Source: Rodentibacter haemolyticus (lineage in GTDB: Bacteria; Pseudomonadota; Gammaproteobacteria; Enterobacterales; Pasteurellaceae). From it: a stretch of 64,000 bases of DNA. The notes beneath the pieces are model-generated. The model had not been told where the DNA came from. It was given only the letters and a program-made list of their open reading frames with translations, and did not search any database. The stretch covers positions 186,001 to 250,000 of the forward strand of contig NZ_CP063056.1 in the NCBI RefSeq assembly GCF_015356115.1, in the 5' to 3' direction. The position numbers and the translations under genes are program-made. Below are positions 32,346 to 40,795 of this stretch, piece after piece (the stretch's first letter is position 1; each line of letters begins with the position of its first letter).

Positions 32346-32536
32346 CCCCTATAAAATAAAATATTGAAATACCAAACTTTATTACCCGTTATTCGCTAAC
32401 GGTTTATAGGAAGTCAAAAAAAGTATAGCGTATTCACCAGAATCGTTATGCTATTTTTTCTAATTATTTGATTGTTAAAGAATTTTTTCGATTCGCTAAT
32501 CCTACTCCATTTTAATGAGAACTACAGGTTAGCGAT
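32346..32536 (-). promoter_or_regulatory. CRISPR leader region
   Basis: AT-rich 191 bases between cas2 and the newest repeat, where new spacers would be inserted. The nonamer ATTCGCTAA recurs exactly 100 bp apart (32391-32399 and 32491-32499), and GTTAGCGA occurs once more near 32529. These could be anchoring sites for adaptation or a promoter; I see no strong sigma-70 match. Confidence 0.6.
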
Positions 32537-32830
32537 CTATAGAATCAATGTATCTTTGAAAATATCGACGGCAGGTTTTACGCCGTGATGTTCCACTTTA
32601 TTACGCCATTTACTTCCCAAATGGTAAAAGCGTAAGCTGTCACAATCCGGGTTATAAGTTGCCAGTAATTTATTTTTTAGTTTAACCCATTGATCAGGTG
32701 TAACATCACACTCAAACACCGAATATTGAGCTCGCACACCATAATCTAAACAATGCTTGGCAATTTGACGTAGGCGTTTTTGCCCTTCCGGGTCGTTGAA
32801 TGAAATATCATAGGTAATTAACATCAGCAT
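32537..32830 (-). CDS. cas2: Cas2, CRISPR adaptation endoribonuclease family
   Basis: Partner of Cas1 in spacer integration. The 97 residues begin MLMLITYDISFNDPEGQKRL, with the metal-binding aspartate after beta-1 (YDIS), and contain QYSVFECDVTPDQW, typical of the type I-C subfamily. It lies 66 bases downstream of cas1 and next to the leader. An uptake word is in the gap at about 32863. Confidence 0.96.
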   Translation of the reverse strand: MLMLITYDISFNDPEGQKRLRQIAKHCLDYGVRAQYSVFECDVTPDQWVKLKNKLLATYNPDCDSLRFYHLGSKWRNKVEHHGVKPAVDIFKDTLIL

Positions 32831-32896
32831 ATCTAACTATTTCCCAATAAGTGAAGTCGAAAAGTGCGGTCAAATTTCAACAACATTTTGCAAAGA

Positions 32897-33910
32897 CTAA
32901 CGCATTAAAAAGGGTAGATATTCAGCCAAATCACCGCACAGATGGCGAGCCAATAACATCGCCTGAATATAAGGCAACAAGCCGATTTCCACTTCTTCCC
33001 CTAAAAAGGGATGCGTAATTTTTTCTTGCTTTTTCACCTGCAATGTCTGAAACAATAACTTTCTCGCCTCAGGCTTAAGCATCACTGCTCCGCCGGCTTC
33101 CGTCACAAAATCATCCGGTTTAATTTGCCCTCGATTAATCAGCGACAATACCATTCTATCTGCCCACCAAGCACGAAATTCTTCCAGAATATCTTGCGCC
33201 AGACTGTCTCGCCCAGGACGATCAGCGTGCAGAAAACCGATTTGCGGATCTAAGCCCACACCTTGCAATGCCCCGCTGATATCCTTACCTACAATGCTGT
33301 ACAGCAACGACAACAACGCATTGACACCATCTCGTGGCAGACGGCGATTGCGCCCGTCAAAATGAAACCCGCTATTTGCTTTAATCAAATGCGAAAATAC
33401 CCCAAAATAGCGAGAAGCCGCATCGCCTTCAATCCCGCGAATCAAATCCAAATTGTGCGCGATTTCCAACTGTCGCAAACTGTAATTTAACGCTGTAATG
33501 GCAGATTGAAGATCCGCATTTTCACCGTGATTGCGAATCTGTCGTTGCAGCACTCGCTTAGAGGCTTGGATTTTCGCCGCGATAATATGGCGAGCAATCG
33601 GCACAGGATTTTGCTCCGACACCTTATATTGCGCCCGGCGCAGCAACACATTGCCACTTTGCCGCCCTTGCAAGCGCCCGAGATAGCGCCCGTTTTCCGT
33701 AAAAAACGCCAAATTGACGTTATTTTCCCCACAAAATCCCATCAGAAACGGCGAGACCAACACATTACCAAAACAAAAAATATGTCCGATAGAATAGATT
33801 GGTAACTGTGCCACCTTTTTTCGTTCCTGCTCCACCACTAAGGTTTCACGTTCTTTATGCAAGTAGCTACCTTGAGTGGTGATGTAGAGTGTGTTTTGGA
33901 GTTTGCGCAT
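32897..33910 (-). CDS. cas1: Cas1, type I-C CRISPR integrase
   Basis: Metal-dependent integrase of new spacers. The 337 residues start MRKLQNTLYITTQGSYLHKE, as in I-C Cas1. The catalytic region includes IEGDAASRYFGVF (catalytic Glu), GLDPQIGFLHADRPGRDSLAQDI (catalytic His and Asp) and EFRAWWADRM. It appears intact. A 17-base gap separates it from an inserted gene upstream, with AGGA as ribosome site. Its normal neighbour cas4 is displaced and broken (see 34586-35252). Confidence 0.96.
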   Translation of the reverse strand: MRKLQNTLYITTQGSYLHKERETLVVEQERKKVAQLPIYSIGHIFCFGNVLVSPFLMGFCGENNVNLAFFTENGRYLGRLQGRQSGNVLLRRAQYKVSEQNPVPIARHIIAAKIQASKRVLQRQIRNHGENADLQSAITALNYSLRQLEIAHNLDLIRGIEGDAASRYFGVFSHLIKANSGFHFDGRNRRLPRDGVNALLSLLYSIVGKDISGALQGVGLDPQIGFLHADRPGRDSLAQDILEEFRAWWADRMVLSLINRGQIKPDDFVTEAGGAVMLKPEARKLLFQTLQVKKQEKITHPFLGEEVEIGLLPYIQAMLLARHLCGDLAEYLPFLMR

Positions 33911-33927
33911 GAAGAAATTCCTAAGTT

Positions 33928-34545
33928 TTAGCAGCTATTTGAAACATCATAGCAATGTTGTTTACTCTTAGAGGAATTTGAATTATCTAGACTACTAGGA
34001 CTTCCTATTATTCCTTGCTCATAAGCTGAAATAAGCCAATTCATAAATTCTGATATGGTGCTTACTGCCTTTATATTTTTATGGTTAGGTCCTTTTTTGA
34101 TAATTTCCTTAAATTCTTTTGGAATTTCTGGGGCTTTATTACCAAAATACCAAAAATTTTTACATATCAAAACATTATCAGATTTCAAATCATGAGCAAT
34201 ATGACTATCATCATGAAATTTACTAGGTATCCGTCTCCATATATCACGTTCTTTATAATAAATATTATCTCCACTTATACTTAATAGATTTTTATTATTT
34301 GGTTTTTTTATTTCAAATCTAGGATCTTTAAAATATTTATCTATATTTATTATTTCAGAAATTTCACCAACATAAATTAATCTATCTTTATAAGATCCAG
34401 AGCAAGACCCCGTAGCAGCTATAATATCTCCGATACATGCACTCTTTCTTATATTAGGTTTACACGTTGCAAGTGTTAAATATCCTCCGTATGGATTAGG
34501 GGCAAAACCATAGTCATAGGGAATAACGTAGCTCATCATCTTCAT
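33928..34545 (-). CDS. Nmad2-like protein inserted between cas4 and cas1
   Basis: This 205-residue protein is not a Cas protein. From memory it matches the Nucleotide modification associated domain 2 family: SYVIPYDYGFAPNPYGGYLTL at the start, TCKPNIRKSACIGDIIAATGS, RLIYVGEI, a KKP segment, and FWYFGNKAPEIP later. That family was proposed in genomic contexts of modified bases and defence; no activity is established. The tail is rich in Ser and Asn. It is read with the cas genes (41 bases after the old cas4 end, 17 before cas1) and is AT-rich, with no uptake word, which suggests recent arrival. Confidence 0.6.
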   Translation of the reverse strand: MKMMSYVIPYDYGFAPNPYGGYLTLATCKPNIRKSACIGDIIAATGSCSGSYKDRLIYVGEISEIINIDKYFKDPRFEIKKPNNKNLLSISGDNIYYKERDIWRRIPSKFHDDSHIAHDLKSDNVLICKNFWYFGNKAPEIPKEFKEIIKKGPNHKNIKAVSTISEFMNWLISAYEQGIIGSPSSLDNSNSSKSKQHCYDVSNSC

Positions 34546-34585
34546 ATTTTTAATACTCCAAGTAATATATTAAGTAATTCAATTT

Positions 34586-35252
34586 TTACACAAACAACCT
34601 CTCCACATACCTTTTCGATCTATCCTTCTCTAACAACTGCGGTTGGCATAAGTCAATTAACGAGCAGGCTTTGCAACCTTTATGGTAGGTTGGAAGCGGG
34701 GGTTTTTCCGCTGTTTAAAAGTGACCGCACTTGATCAATAATCGCAAGCGTTTTGGCGCGTAATTCAGGGGAAAACTTGATTGGCAGGCGGTGGCGGGTT
34801 TGCATATACCATAATGCGCCTTCGTTGATCGTCTGCCCTGTCATTTCTTCTAAACATAAGGCTTGGGCGCAGAGTTGGATTTCGTCCATTGGGTCGGGTT
34901 TCGGTTTGCCGCGTTTGTATTCCACCGGCTTTAATTCATCGGTTTTAAGGTTTCGTTCGACCAAATCCAAAATACCGCTAATACCCAGTTTTTCCGCTGA
35001 GACGTGAACCGTTCGCTCAAAACGAATGCCTTTGCGAACTTCCGGCTCGCCGGAATCCACCCGTTCGTGTAATGCTCTACCTTGTGCGGTCAGAAAATTC
35101 TCCGCCCACGCCTGTTCGTTATGGAGCAACGCACATTGGCGCGGGCAAAAAGCGTAATGTTGCAAAGCAGAAAGCGAAATTAACCGCTTGTCATTGGTCA
35201 ATGACGGCTTGGCAAGCGGTAAGATTTCTGTGGAATTTTGCAAATCGCTCAT
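34586..35252 (-). pseudogene. cas4: cas4, frameshifted near the C-terminus
   Basis: Cas4 trims pre-spacers and selects the PAM, using a 4Fe-4S cluster held by one N-terminal and three C-terminal cysteines. The open frame gives 190 residues (35252-34680) with the N-terminal CPRQCALLHNEQ and nuclease motifs, then stops after GKTPASNLP. The missing tail is intact in another frame: HKGCKACSLIDLCQPQLLEKD and on to a stop at 34586. Removing one C from the A5C5 tract (plus strand G5 at 34698-34702) restores GKTPLPTYHKGCKACS and a 221-residue protein. So one extra base deletes all three C-terminal cluster cysteines. It could be a sequencing error, a fresh mutation or a phase-variable tract. Confidence 0.9.
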
Positions 35253-36115
35253 TACAGCAATTCTTCAATGGTTACACCATTTAAGCCTTCCGTCTGTACA
35301 CTGATACGATAGTCATTATAACCTTTCGCCGGTGTGTCTTTTTCGCCGTTAATGCGTTCAACTTTTACGGCATCAAAAAGTTTATATGCCGGTTGATTGC
35401 CAAGCTCGCTGTCGTGTTTAAATACGATCAGTTTACGCGCAGCCATTTCACCGCGTGCGGCAGAACGGTCGTGTTCAAACATCAGCTGTAAGGCTTGCCA
35501 AAGTTTTTGCACGTCTTCATCAGAAAAACCGGTTTTTTCAGCAAGTTTGGCAGAGATAAAGCCGTGAACACGGTAAAGGGCGTAAGGCACGATATATTTA
35601 CGGCCCATTGTGCGTTCTTTTTCTAAATCTTTTTCGTTAGTCACCGCCATTCGCGTGATGGAAACCTCAAGCGGAATAATCGGGTCGATAGATTGTGCAA
35701 ATGCCAGTTGTACCGGGCCTCTCACCTGTCCGCTATTCACTTCGGTGGTCATTACTGCACCGAAGGCACGAATATCAAAAAAGTTTTTGCACATCCAGGC
35801 GGTAACTTCACGGGCTTTCGCTTCATCTTTCGGCAATTTTTTCGCTTCCGGCTCAATACCTAATGCCTCATAAGCACGTTTGTTTTGCAGATTAAGCACA
35901 CTTTTCTCTTTAACATAAATCTCAAAGCCTGCTTCGTTTTCACTGCTGACTTCAATAAAATTACGGATTTTGCGCTTTAAGCAAACATCGGTGACTAAAC
36001 CTTTACTGGTTTCCGGATCAAGACGCGGCATATTGCCTGCATCAGGGTCACCATTCGGGTTGCCGTTGGTTACGTCAAAGAAAAAGACAAATTCATAGCG
36101 ATTTTGAATAGACAT
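35252..36115 (-). CDS. cas7c: Cas7 (Csd2), type I-C Cascade backbone
   Basis: Backbone subunit that coats the crRNA spacer in Cascade. The 287 residues start [31 protein letters not shown], the Csd2 signature, followed by [18 protein letters not shown] and [10 protein letters not shown]. The stop overlaps the cas4 start by one base. cas8c lies 9 bases upstream. It appears intact. Confidence 0.95.
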   Translation of the reverse strand: MSIQNRYEFVFFFDVTNGNPNGDPDAGNMPRLDPETSKGLVTDVCLKRKIRNFIEVSSENEAGFEIYVKEKSVLNLQNKRAYEALGIEPEAKKLPKDEAKAREVTAWMCKNFFDIRAFGAVMTTEVNSGQVRGPVQLAFAQSIDPIIPLEVSITRMAVTNEKDLEKERTMGRKYIVPYALYRVHGFISAKLAEKTGFSDEDVQKLWQALQLMFEHDRSAARGEMAARKLIVFKHDSELGNQPAYKLFDAVKVERINGEKDTPAKGYNDYRISVQTEGLNGVTIEELL

Positions 36116-36124
36116 AATATTTCC

Positions 36125-37903
36125 TTAATTTTCAGTTGACTCAGTGGTTTCTTTTTTTATAAAGTAACTTTGTTCTTGCTGGAAATAGCCAATACCAAAA
36201 CTTCCTTGTTCAACAACATTTAGATGTTTAGGATACTTTTCTGATAAACGATCTACTATTTCTCTTAAATCTTTACTGAGAGCAATAGCCATTCCAGGTT
36301 TATCTTTGCGCAGCCGCGCCAAATGATGTTTAGCACCTCTAACCAAACGAGGGAAAACAGAATACGGCACAGCAGAAGCCGAACCATAATAACGGTCTGC
36401 GATACCGGCATTTAATTCGCCTAACGCCTGGGTTTGGATTCGTTCTAACACCGCAAATAACCTGCCTAGCAAATAAGCCCGGTTATCGCTTTCTTTATTC
36501 AAACTCATAGGAACTCCTTGTTTAATTAGACCTTTTCTAAATTTTCGTTGTAATACGGCTTTCATTAACGCTACCCGCAAGCCGTTAATATCGCCATCGG
36601 CACGAATGCGGGTAATCAGTTGAGAGAGTAAACTCATTGGATACAAATGACCGGTGATAACAGCTCGCGTCATTTCTCCGGCGAGTACCGGCGATATATT
36701 CTCACTTTTTCCAAGCGATGCCGTTTGCAATAACAGCCTCCAAATTGAAGGCGGTGTTTTCCACGGGCAAGGTTCAAGTGCTAAATCCAGCCAATGTTCG
36801 CTTAAATTTTTCGCCAGTTGGCCAAACGTGGTATCCAACCAAAAACGCACAGAAATTCGGGCAGCATTTGGAGCGAGCCCTAAAATATAAAAACGAGTAT
36901 TTTCAGACAACTGCGGTTCAACTTCTGCAAGCGGTCGTCCTTTGCTTATTTCTTGTAAAACATTAAAGATCTTTTGGTTTTCCTGCTCGTCATCAGGGGG
37001 CGCCATTAAAGTAGCAAAAAATTCTTCGGCAGCTTCGGCTTGAGCAGTATTATCCGCTTCCGCCCAAAAGACGGTGCTGCTATCACCAATGGTTAAACGA
37101 TGGCTATTATTACGTAGCAAATAATTTAAAGCGGTGGTATAAGCAAAGGCGGCCTGTTCAGAAACAGGTGCATTACTACCTTGTTCCTTGCCAAATGAAG
37201 TGAAAGATTCTTTATTAAAAGAAATAATTGAACCGCCCGAGCTTTGCCCGCCATAGACGCCCTTAATTGCAGGGTGAAGTCGGGCAATAGGGGCAATTTC
37301 GCCACTGATTAAGCATAAACCCTGTTCAGTCTCTTCGGTGACTAACAAACCAGCCCAAAGATGTTGAGCGGCTTCTCGCTGATGAATATAACCACCGCTA
37401 TCGGCTAATTTGAAAACAACATTCGCATCCAACATTTCAATCGGACAGATAGATTCCGCAAAATGTTCAGGCTGCCATTGTTGAAGAAAACGACTCACGG
37501 CAATTAAGCCCTCATCGTGAGTATCGGCAAGCAATTCCAAATGGTACTGTTTAAAGGCTTCAAAGTTTTTTTCAGAGAAGGCGATAGGTTGTGCTTTCGC
37601 GGTGGTTTTGTCTTTATTGCTCTCCACGCCCAGCACATAAGCCGTTTTATCCCATAAAAAATTGGGCTTAATGCCGGATGTTCGTTTTTCCGGACGAGGC
37701 ACACTCATTAATTTGGGTTGCGGCTTCTTATCCGCGGTTAAATTCGGAATCACGTTTAACAAATTTCCATCCGAATCCAACTCCAACACCCAGCCGATTT
37801 TTTCTTCGCTAAATCCATAAGAGGGTACTTTAGCGCTACCGGTCAAACGATCCGTTTGCCCTGCAAGGCGATGATAATAGCGTGTTAATGCGGATAAAAT
37901 CAC
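36125..37903 (-). CDS. cas8c: Cas8c (Csd1), large subunit of type I-C Cascade
   Basis: Large subunit that recognises the PAM; in type I-C an internal translation product also serves as the small subunit Cas11c. The 592 residues begin MILSALTRYYHRLAG and contain YVLGVESNKDK and FWLDTTFGQLAKNLSEH, Csd1 features. The C-terminal part (from about residue 470) could supply Cas11c from an internal start such as the ATG of MSLNKESDNRAYLLGRLFAV, preceded by an AGGAG-like stretch, which is plausible but unproven. It overlaps cas5 by 4 bases. Confidence 0.94.
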   Translation of the reverse strand: MILSALTRYYHRLAGQTDRLTGSAKVPSYGFSEEKIGWVLELDSDGNLLNVIPNLTADKKPQPKLMSVPRPEKRTSGIKPNFLWDKTAYVLGVESNKDKTTAKAQPIAFSEKNFEAFKQYHLELLADTHDEGLIAVSRFLQQWQPEHFAESICPIEMLDANVVFKLADSGGYIHQREAAQHLWAGLLVTEETEQGLCLISGEIAPIARLHPAIKGVYGGQSSGGSIISFNKESFTSFGKEQGSNAPVSEQAAFAYTTALNYLLRNNSHRLTIGDSSTVFWAEADNTAQAEAAEEFFATLMAPPDDEQENQKIFNVLQEISKGRPLAEVEPQLSENTRFYILGLAPNAARISVRFWLDTTFGQLAKNLSEHWLDLALEPCPWKTPPSIWRLLLQTASLGKSENISPVLAGEMTRAVITGHLYPMSLLSQLITRIRADGDINGLRVALMKAVLQRKFRKGLIKQGVPMSLNKESDNRAYLLGRLFAVLERIQTQALGELNAGIADRYYGSASAVPYSVFPRLVRGAKHHLARLRKDKPGMAIALSKDLREIVDRLSEKYPKHLNVVEQGSFGIGYFQQEQSYFIKKETTESTEN

Positions 37904-38577
37904 GATTTCACCTCCTCTGCATAAAATGGCGGCACGTCAATCACCCCATTTTTCATTTCGGCTCTGAAAAAGTGCGGTCGATTTTCGTGATCAAAATCAA
38001 TATCGTGCAACATCCAACCTAAATCTCGATCACGCTCGTTTTCTGCCAAACAACATTCCGGCAACGGTTCATTATCATCAATTAAAGCGAAATTTGCCGC
38101 AAATTCACGCACGCCCATACAAGGTTGGTGAAAACATTGACCTTTTATTGCACGCCGTTTAAACATCTCAATATGCTTAGTAATCGTTTCCCCTTCACCC
38201 GCTCTTTTGGTTAATACTACGTGCGCTTCTATTACATAACCGACATTTTTTAACACTGTTGCAGCACGCTGCTGACGATCCTCTTCAATGACCGTATATA
38301 AATCCGCCACACTTTTACGCTTTATCGCCCCACTGATTTTACCGACGGAAATTTTACTCCCTAGCTCATTACGGCGAACAGATTCAAACTGAATCGGCTT
38401 TAACACATAAATCTTATCAATTACCCAACGAATTGCCGGCTTCCAATGCACCGCCGATAAAATCCCCCTTGCAGCCGAAGGCGTAATCACATCATAAGAC
38501 ACCCGCTCCACCTTCATTTCAGGACGGGTAAAACAGGCGTAATCACCCCAGATATGGAGCTTGATTTTGTTTGGCAT
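37900..38577 (-). CDS. cas5c: Cas5 (Cas5d), crRNA-processing Cascade subunit of type I-C
   Basis: In type I-C, Cas5 cuts pre-crRNA at the base of the repeat hairpin and holds the 11-nt handle. I use the ATG at 38577 (MPNKIKLHIWGDYACF, 225 residues) with AGAGAG upstream; the longer open frame reads into a hairpin. The Lys-His pair before EMFKRR (about residues 134-135), matching the catalytic region of characterised Cas5d, and GQCFHQPCMG are kept, so processing activity is likely. Directly upstream lies the repeat-like element at 38595-38682. Confidence 0.94.
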   Translation of the reverse strand: MPNKIKLHIWGDYACFTRPEMKVERVSYDVITPSAARGILSAVHWKPAIRWVIDKIYVLKPIQFESVRRNELGSKISVGKISGAIKRKSVADLYTVIEEDRQQRAATVLKNVGYVIEAHVVLTKRAGEGETITKHIEMFKRRAIKGQCFHQPCMGVREFAANFALIDDNEPLPECCLAENERDRDLGWMLHDIDFDHENRPHFFRAEMKNGVIDVPPFYAEEVKS

Positions 38578-38594
38578 AGAATGCTCTCTTTGAT

Positions 38595-38682
38595 TATGTA
38601 ATACACACCTCCGCGGAAGGAGGTGAATCAGCAAGTTAATCTAACTACTTTAATTTCAACCCACATATATAATTAATATACG
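38595..38682 (-). ncRNA. Candidate degenerate mini-CRISPR / CreR-like guide RNA
   Basis: On the minus strand, repeat 1 (38682-38653) is a 7-bp stem CGTATAT/ATATATG (one G-T pair), a 5-nt loop TAATT and the handle TGGGTTGAAAT. The array repeats have 7 bp, 5 nt and TGAGTTGAAAC, so geometry is identical and 9 of 11 handle bases agree. A 27-nt spacer-like stretch follows (38652-38626). Repeat 2 is a 7-bp stem CACCTCC/GGAGGTG with a TTCCGC loop and a weakly matching handle (5 of 11), ending at 38595. The first 16 spacer bases, TAAAGTAGTTAGATTA, equal plus-strand 41866-41881. The promoter is unclear: it may be the tail of the three-gene transcript or TTGATG-17-AATATT inside the last gene. The structure is seen; the guide function is inferred. 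Confidence 0.62.
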
Positions 38683-38696
38683 ACCAATAATAATTC

Positions 38697-39848
38697 TTAT
38701 TTTATTTTTGATGAAATATTTCGTTCTTTTAATATTTCATCAAATTTAAATTGAACCATTTTTCTTAATTTTTCAGATATTTTTCTTTCAAGTTCTTTTT
38801 TATTTGTATGTTTTATTTTAATTTCATTTTTTATAGAGCCAATCTCAAAAGTCAGCTCGGAATCTATATCAAATGAAAATTGCTTTCTTGATAATGAACT
38901 AAAGAAAAAAACAACCTTGCATTCCCCAGTATTAGTTCCTATAGCATATCTATAATTTAAATGCATTTTATAAATAAAATAGTATTCGTAATATTTCTCG
39001 TCTGATATTAAAAAAATGGCATGTAATCTATCTCCATCAATAGACATATACTTAACAGTATCATTCATCCATGATACTTGAGGATCATTAGGCAAAGGTC
39101 TGTTTGATGCTTCTCTACTGATAACTATTTCATTTACATTACTTAATGTAAGCTCTTTTCCTAATCCGCCAGTAAGTCTCTTAAAGAACCTAACTCTCTC
39201 AATATCCTCAAAAGAACTAAAAGTAATTCTATTTTCGACATCGCTTTTTGCAACCCCCGAGTCTTTTAATTTTTTTGAAATGGCTGCGCTCATTCTGCGA
39301 TTAATCAATTCTGTTTCATTAGATGTATGGGTAGATACCATTTCAATATTAAGTCCGTCTCCTTGCCTTGTAATAACAACTTCCCCATGAAAATCAAGTT
39401 CTCTATTTAAAAAATCCTTACTGAAATCATTTCTTTTTATTTTATATGGAATTTTTACTGTATAATTATTACAGAAGACAGGCTGAATTTTAGATATTAA
39501 TTCAATATTAGGAATATCTTTCAATGGATTAAAATCAGAAGAAAACAATTCTTTTATTGGTTCTTTCCAGTTTGAGTTATTAGAATTTAACTCAAGTCTG
39601 GAAGATTTAAATTTAGGCTTTAAAGTCCTAGAAATAGAGTTATCTACAATACTTTCATATTCACTTGATGTTAAAAGCATTGCCGAAAGCAAAGGAACAG
39701 AAATAGTTTTTTCTCCATTTCCACAAAAAACACCTTTACTTTTTAGAGTTGTATTTATTTCACCTTCAGTAATATAATTACTATTGAGAAGAATACGGAG
39801 TTCATTCCCAGAAGGAATTAATCCTTTTAGATCATTGCTTTTCTTCAT
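38697..39848 (-). CDS. Third gene of the module inside the cas operon (possible GapS4b-like)
   Basis: The 383-residue protein has no motif I can assign with certainty. It opens MKKSNDLKGLIPSGNELRIL with an early KGVFCGNGEKTISVPLLSAM stretch, has a middle THTSNETELINRRMSAAISKKL, and a lysine-rich C-terminal helix. From memory these parts resemble the second protein of the two-gene GAPS4 anti-phage system; I cannot check this. A strong AAGGAGG precedes the ATG, 10 bases after the nuclease-like gene, so the two are coupled. AT-rich and without uptake words. An 11-bp inverted repeat (38710-38720, 38731-38741) lies in its last codons. Confidence 0.5.
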   Translation of the reverse strand: MKKSNDLKGLIPSGNELRILLNSNYITEGEINTTLKSKGVFCGNGEKTISVPLLSAMLLTSSEYESIVDNSISRTLKPKFKSSRLELNSNNSNWKEPIKELFSSDFNPLKDIPNIELISKIQPVFCNNYTVKIPYKIKRNDFSKDFLNRELDFHGEVVITRQGDGLNIEMVSTHTSNETELINRRMSAAISKKLKDSGVAKSDVENRITFSSFEDIERVRFFKRLTGGLGKELTLSNVNEIVISREASNRPLPNDPQVSWMNDTVKYMSIDGDRLHAIFLISDEKYYEYYFIYKMHLNYRYAIGTNTGECKVVFFFSSLSRKQFSFDIDSELTFEIGSIKNEIKIKHTNKKELERKISEKLRKMVQFKFDEILKERNISSKIK

Positions 39849-39858
39849 ATAAACCTCC

Positions 39859-40794
39859 TTATTTGATTAACTCTAAAAATGTTTTATTATAGGAAAATGG
39901 AGTGATCATTTCTTTTCTATCTTTAAAAAAGATTCGAGTTTTCTCAGTAACAACATTATCTTTAACTGGATTATAATTAGGAAAACCAATATATATTTCA
40001 TTAACTAAGCCAGCAGAAAAATTTAGTGCATATGCCATCATATTTTTATATGTCAATTCATCAAATTCTTCTCTAACATATAAATAAAATTTCTTGCACT
40101 CCCCAATTGTCACTACCGCTGGAATAATATCAGAAACAATTAATCCAATTGGCAAATAACTATTACTCCTATCTGTATTTACAGTAATAGATGTCCCAAT
40201 TCTAGGATAATAAAATTGATAATTTCCATTTTTTGATTTAGAACCTAAATCATTTATAACCTGAAATAAAAAACTTGCTCGTCCCGCATCAATAACATAA
40301 TAAGGAGTATTTCCTTCTAATCCTAGTCTTGACTTAGATATTACCTTCAAAATATCTTTATTTATAGTTTTTTCATCATTATGCAACCAAACTAAGACGC
40401 CTATATGTTGTAAATTTTTCTTAGCACCAAATGCTTGAATTAATGAATTAACCTCTTGATCATATTCTGCACATTCAATAATCTGACTCAGTTGTTCAAT
40501 ATGTTTTTTAAAGGTAGAGTTAATTTCAGATTCTCTGGTTGGATATCCATTAGTTGCATTTTTGATAGAAATATGTGCAACGACTGTTTTTTCATCATGA
40601 AAAGGGGTGTCATATATGTATATTGAGTCCTCACCATGACTACTTTTCTTCTTTCCGCTATGATTTTTATGCTTTTCATTGTTACATGTTATAGATAGAT
40701 TTTGTATTTGATGTTTCCATCCAATTTTATCTAATAATGAAATTGCAATTTTTTCACCAATTTCGCCAGATTTTTTAGATTTTTCACCAGCCAT
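39859..40794 (-). CDS. Second gene of the module: PD-(D/E)XK-like nuclease candidate (possible GapS4a-like)
   Basis: The 311-residue protein begins MAGEKSKKSGEIGEKIAISL, the usual opening helix of restriction-type nucleases (Glu14). HGEDSIYIYD follows near 53-62 (Asp56) and HISIKNA near 74-80 (Lys78). Together they make a plausible E-D-(S)xK core, with serine in place of the second acid. The N-terminal half also has lysine-rich loops suited to DNA contact. From memory it resembles the GapS4a family of GAPS4. It starts one base after the upstream gene stops, with AAGGA inside that gene's end. Confidence 0.5.
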   Translation of the reverse strand: MAGEKSKKSGEIGEKIAISLLDKIGWKHQIQNLSITCNNEKHKNHSGKKKSSHGEDSIYIYDTPFHDEKTVVAHISIKNATNGYPTRESEINSTFKKHIEQLSQIIECAEYDQEVNSLIQAFGAKKNLQHIGVLVWLHNDEKTINKDILKVISKSRLGLEGNTPYYVIDAGRASFLFQVINDLGSKSKNGNYQFYYPRIGTSITVNTDRSNSYLPIGLIVSDIIPAVVTIGECKKFYLYVREEFDELTYKNMMAYALNFSAGLVNEIYIGFPNYNPVKDNVVTEKTRIFFKDRKEMITPFSYNKTFLELIK

Positions 40795-40795
40795 T

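Noticed and set aside
32152..32367. 71-codon open frame across the CRISPR array
   Set aside because: It exists only because repeats are open in this frame; the translated repeat recurs as expected.
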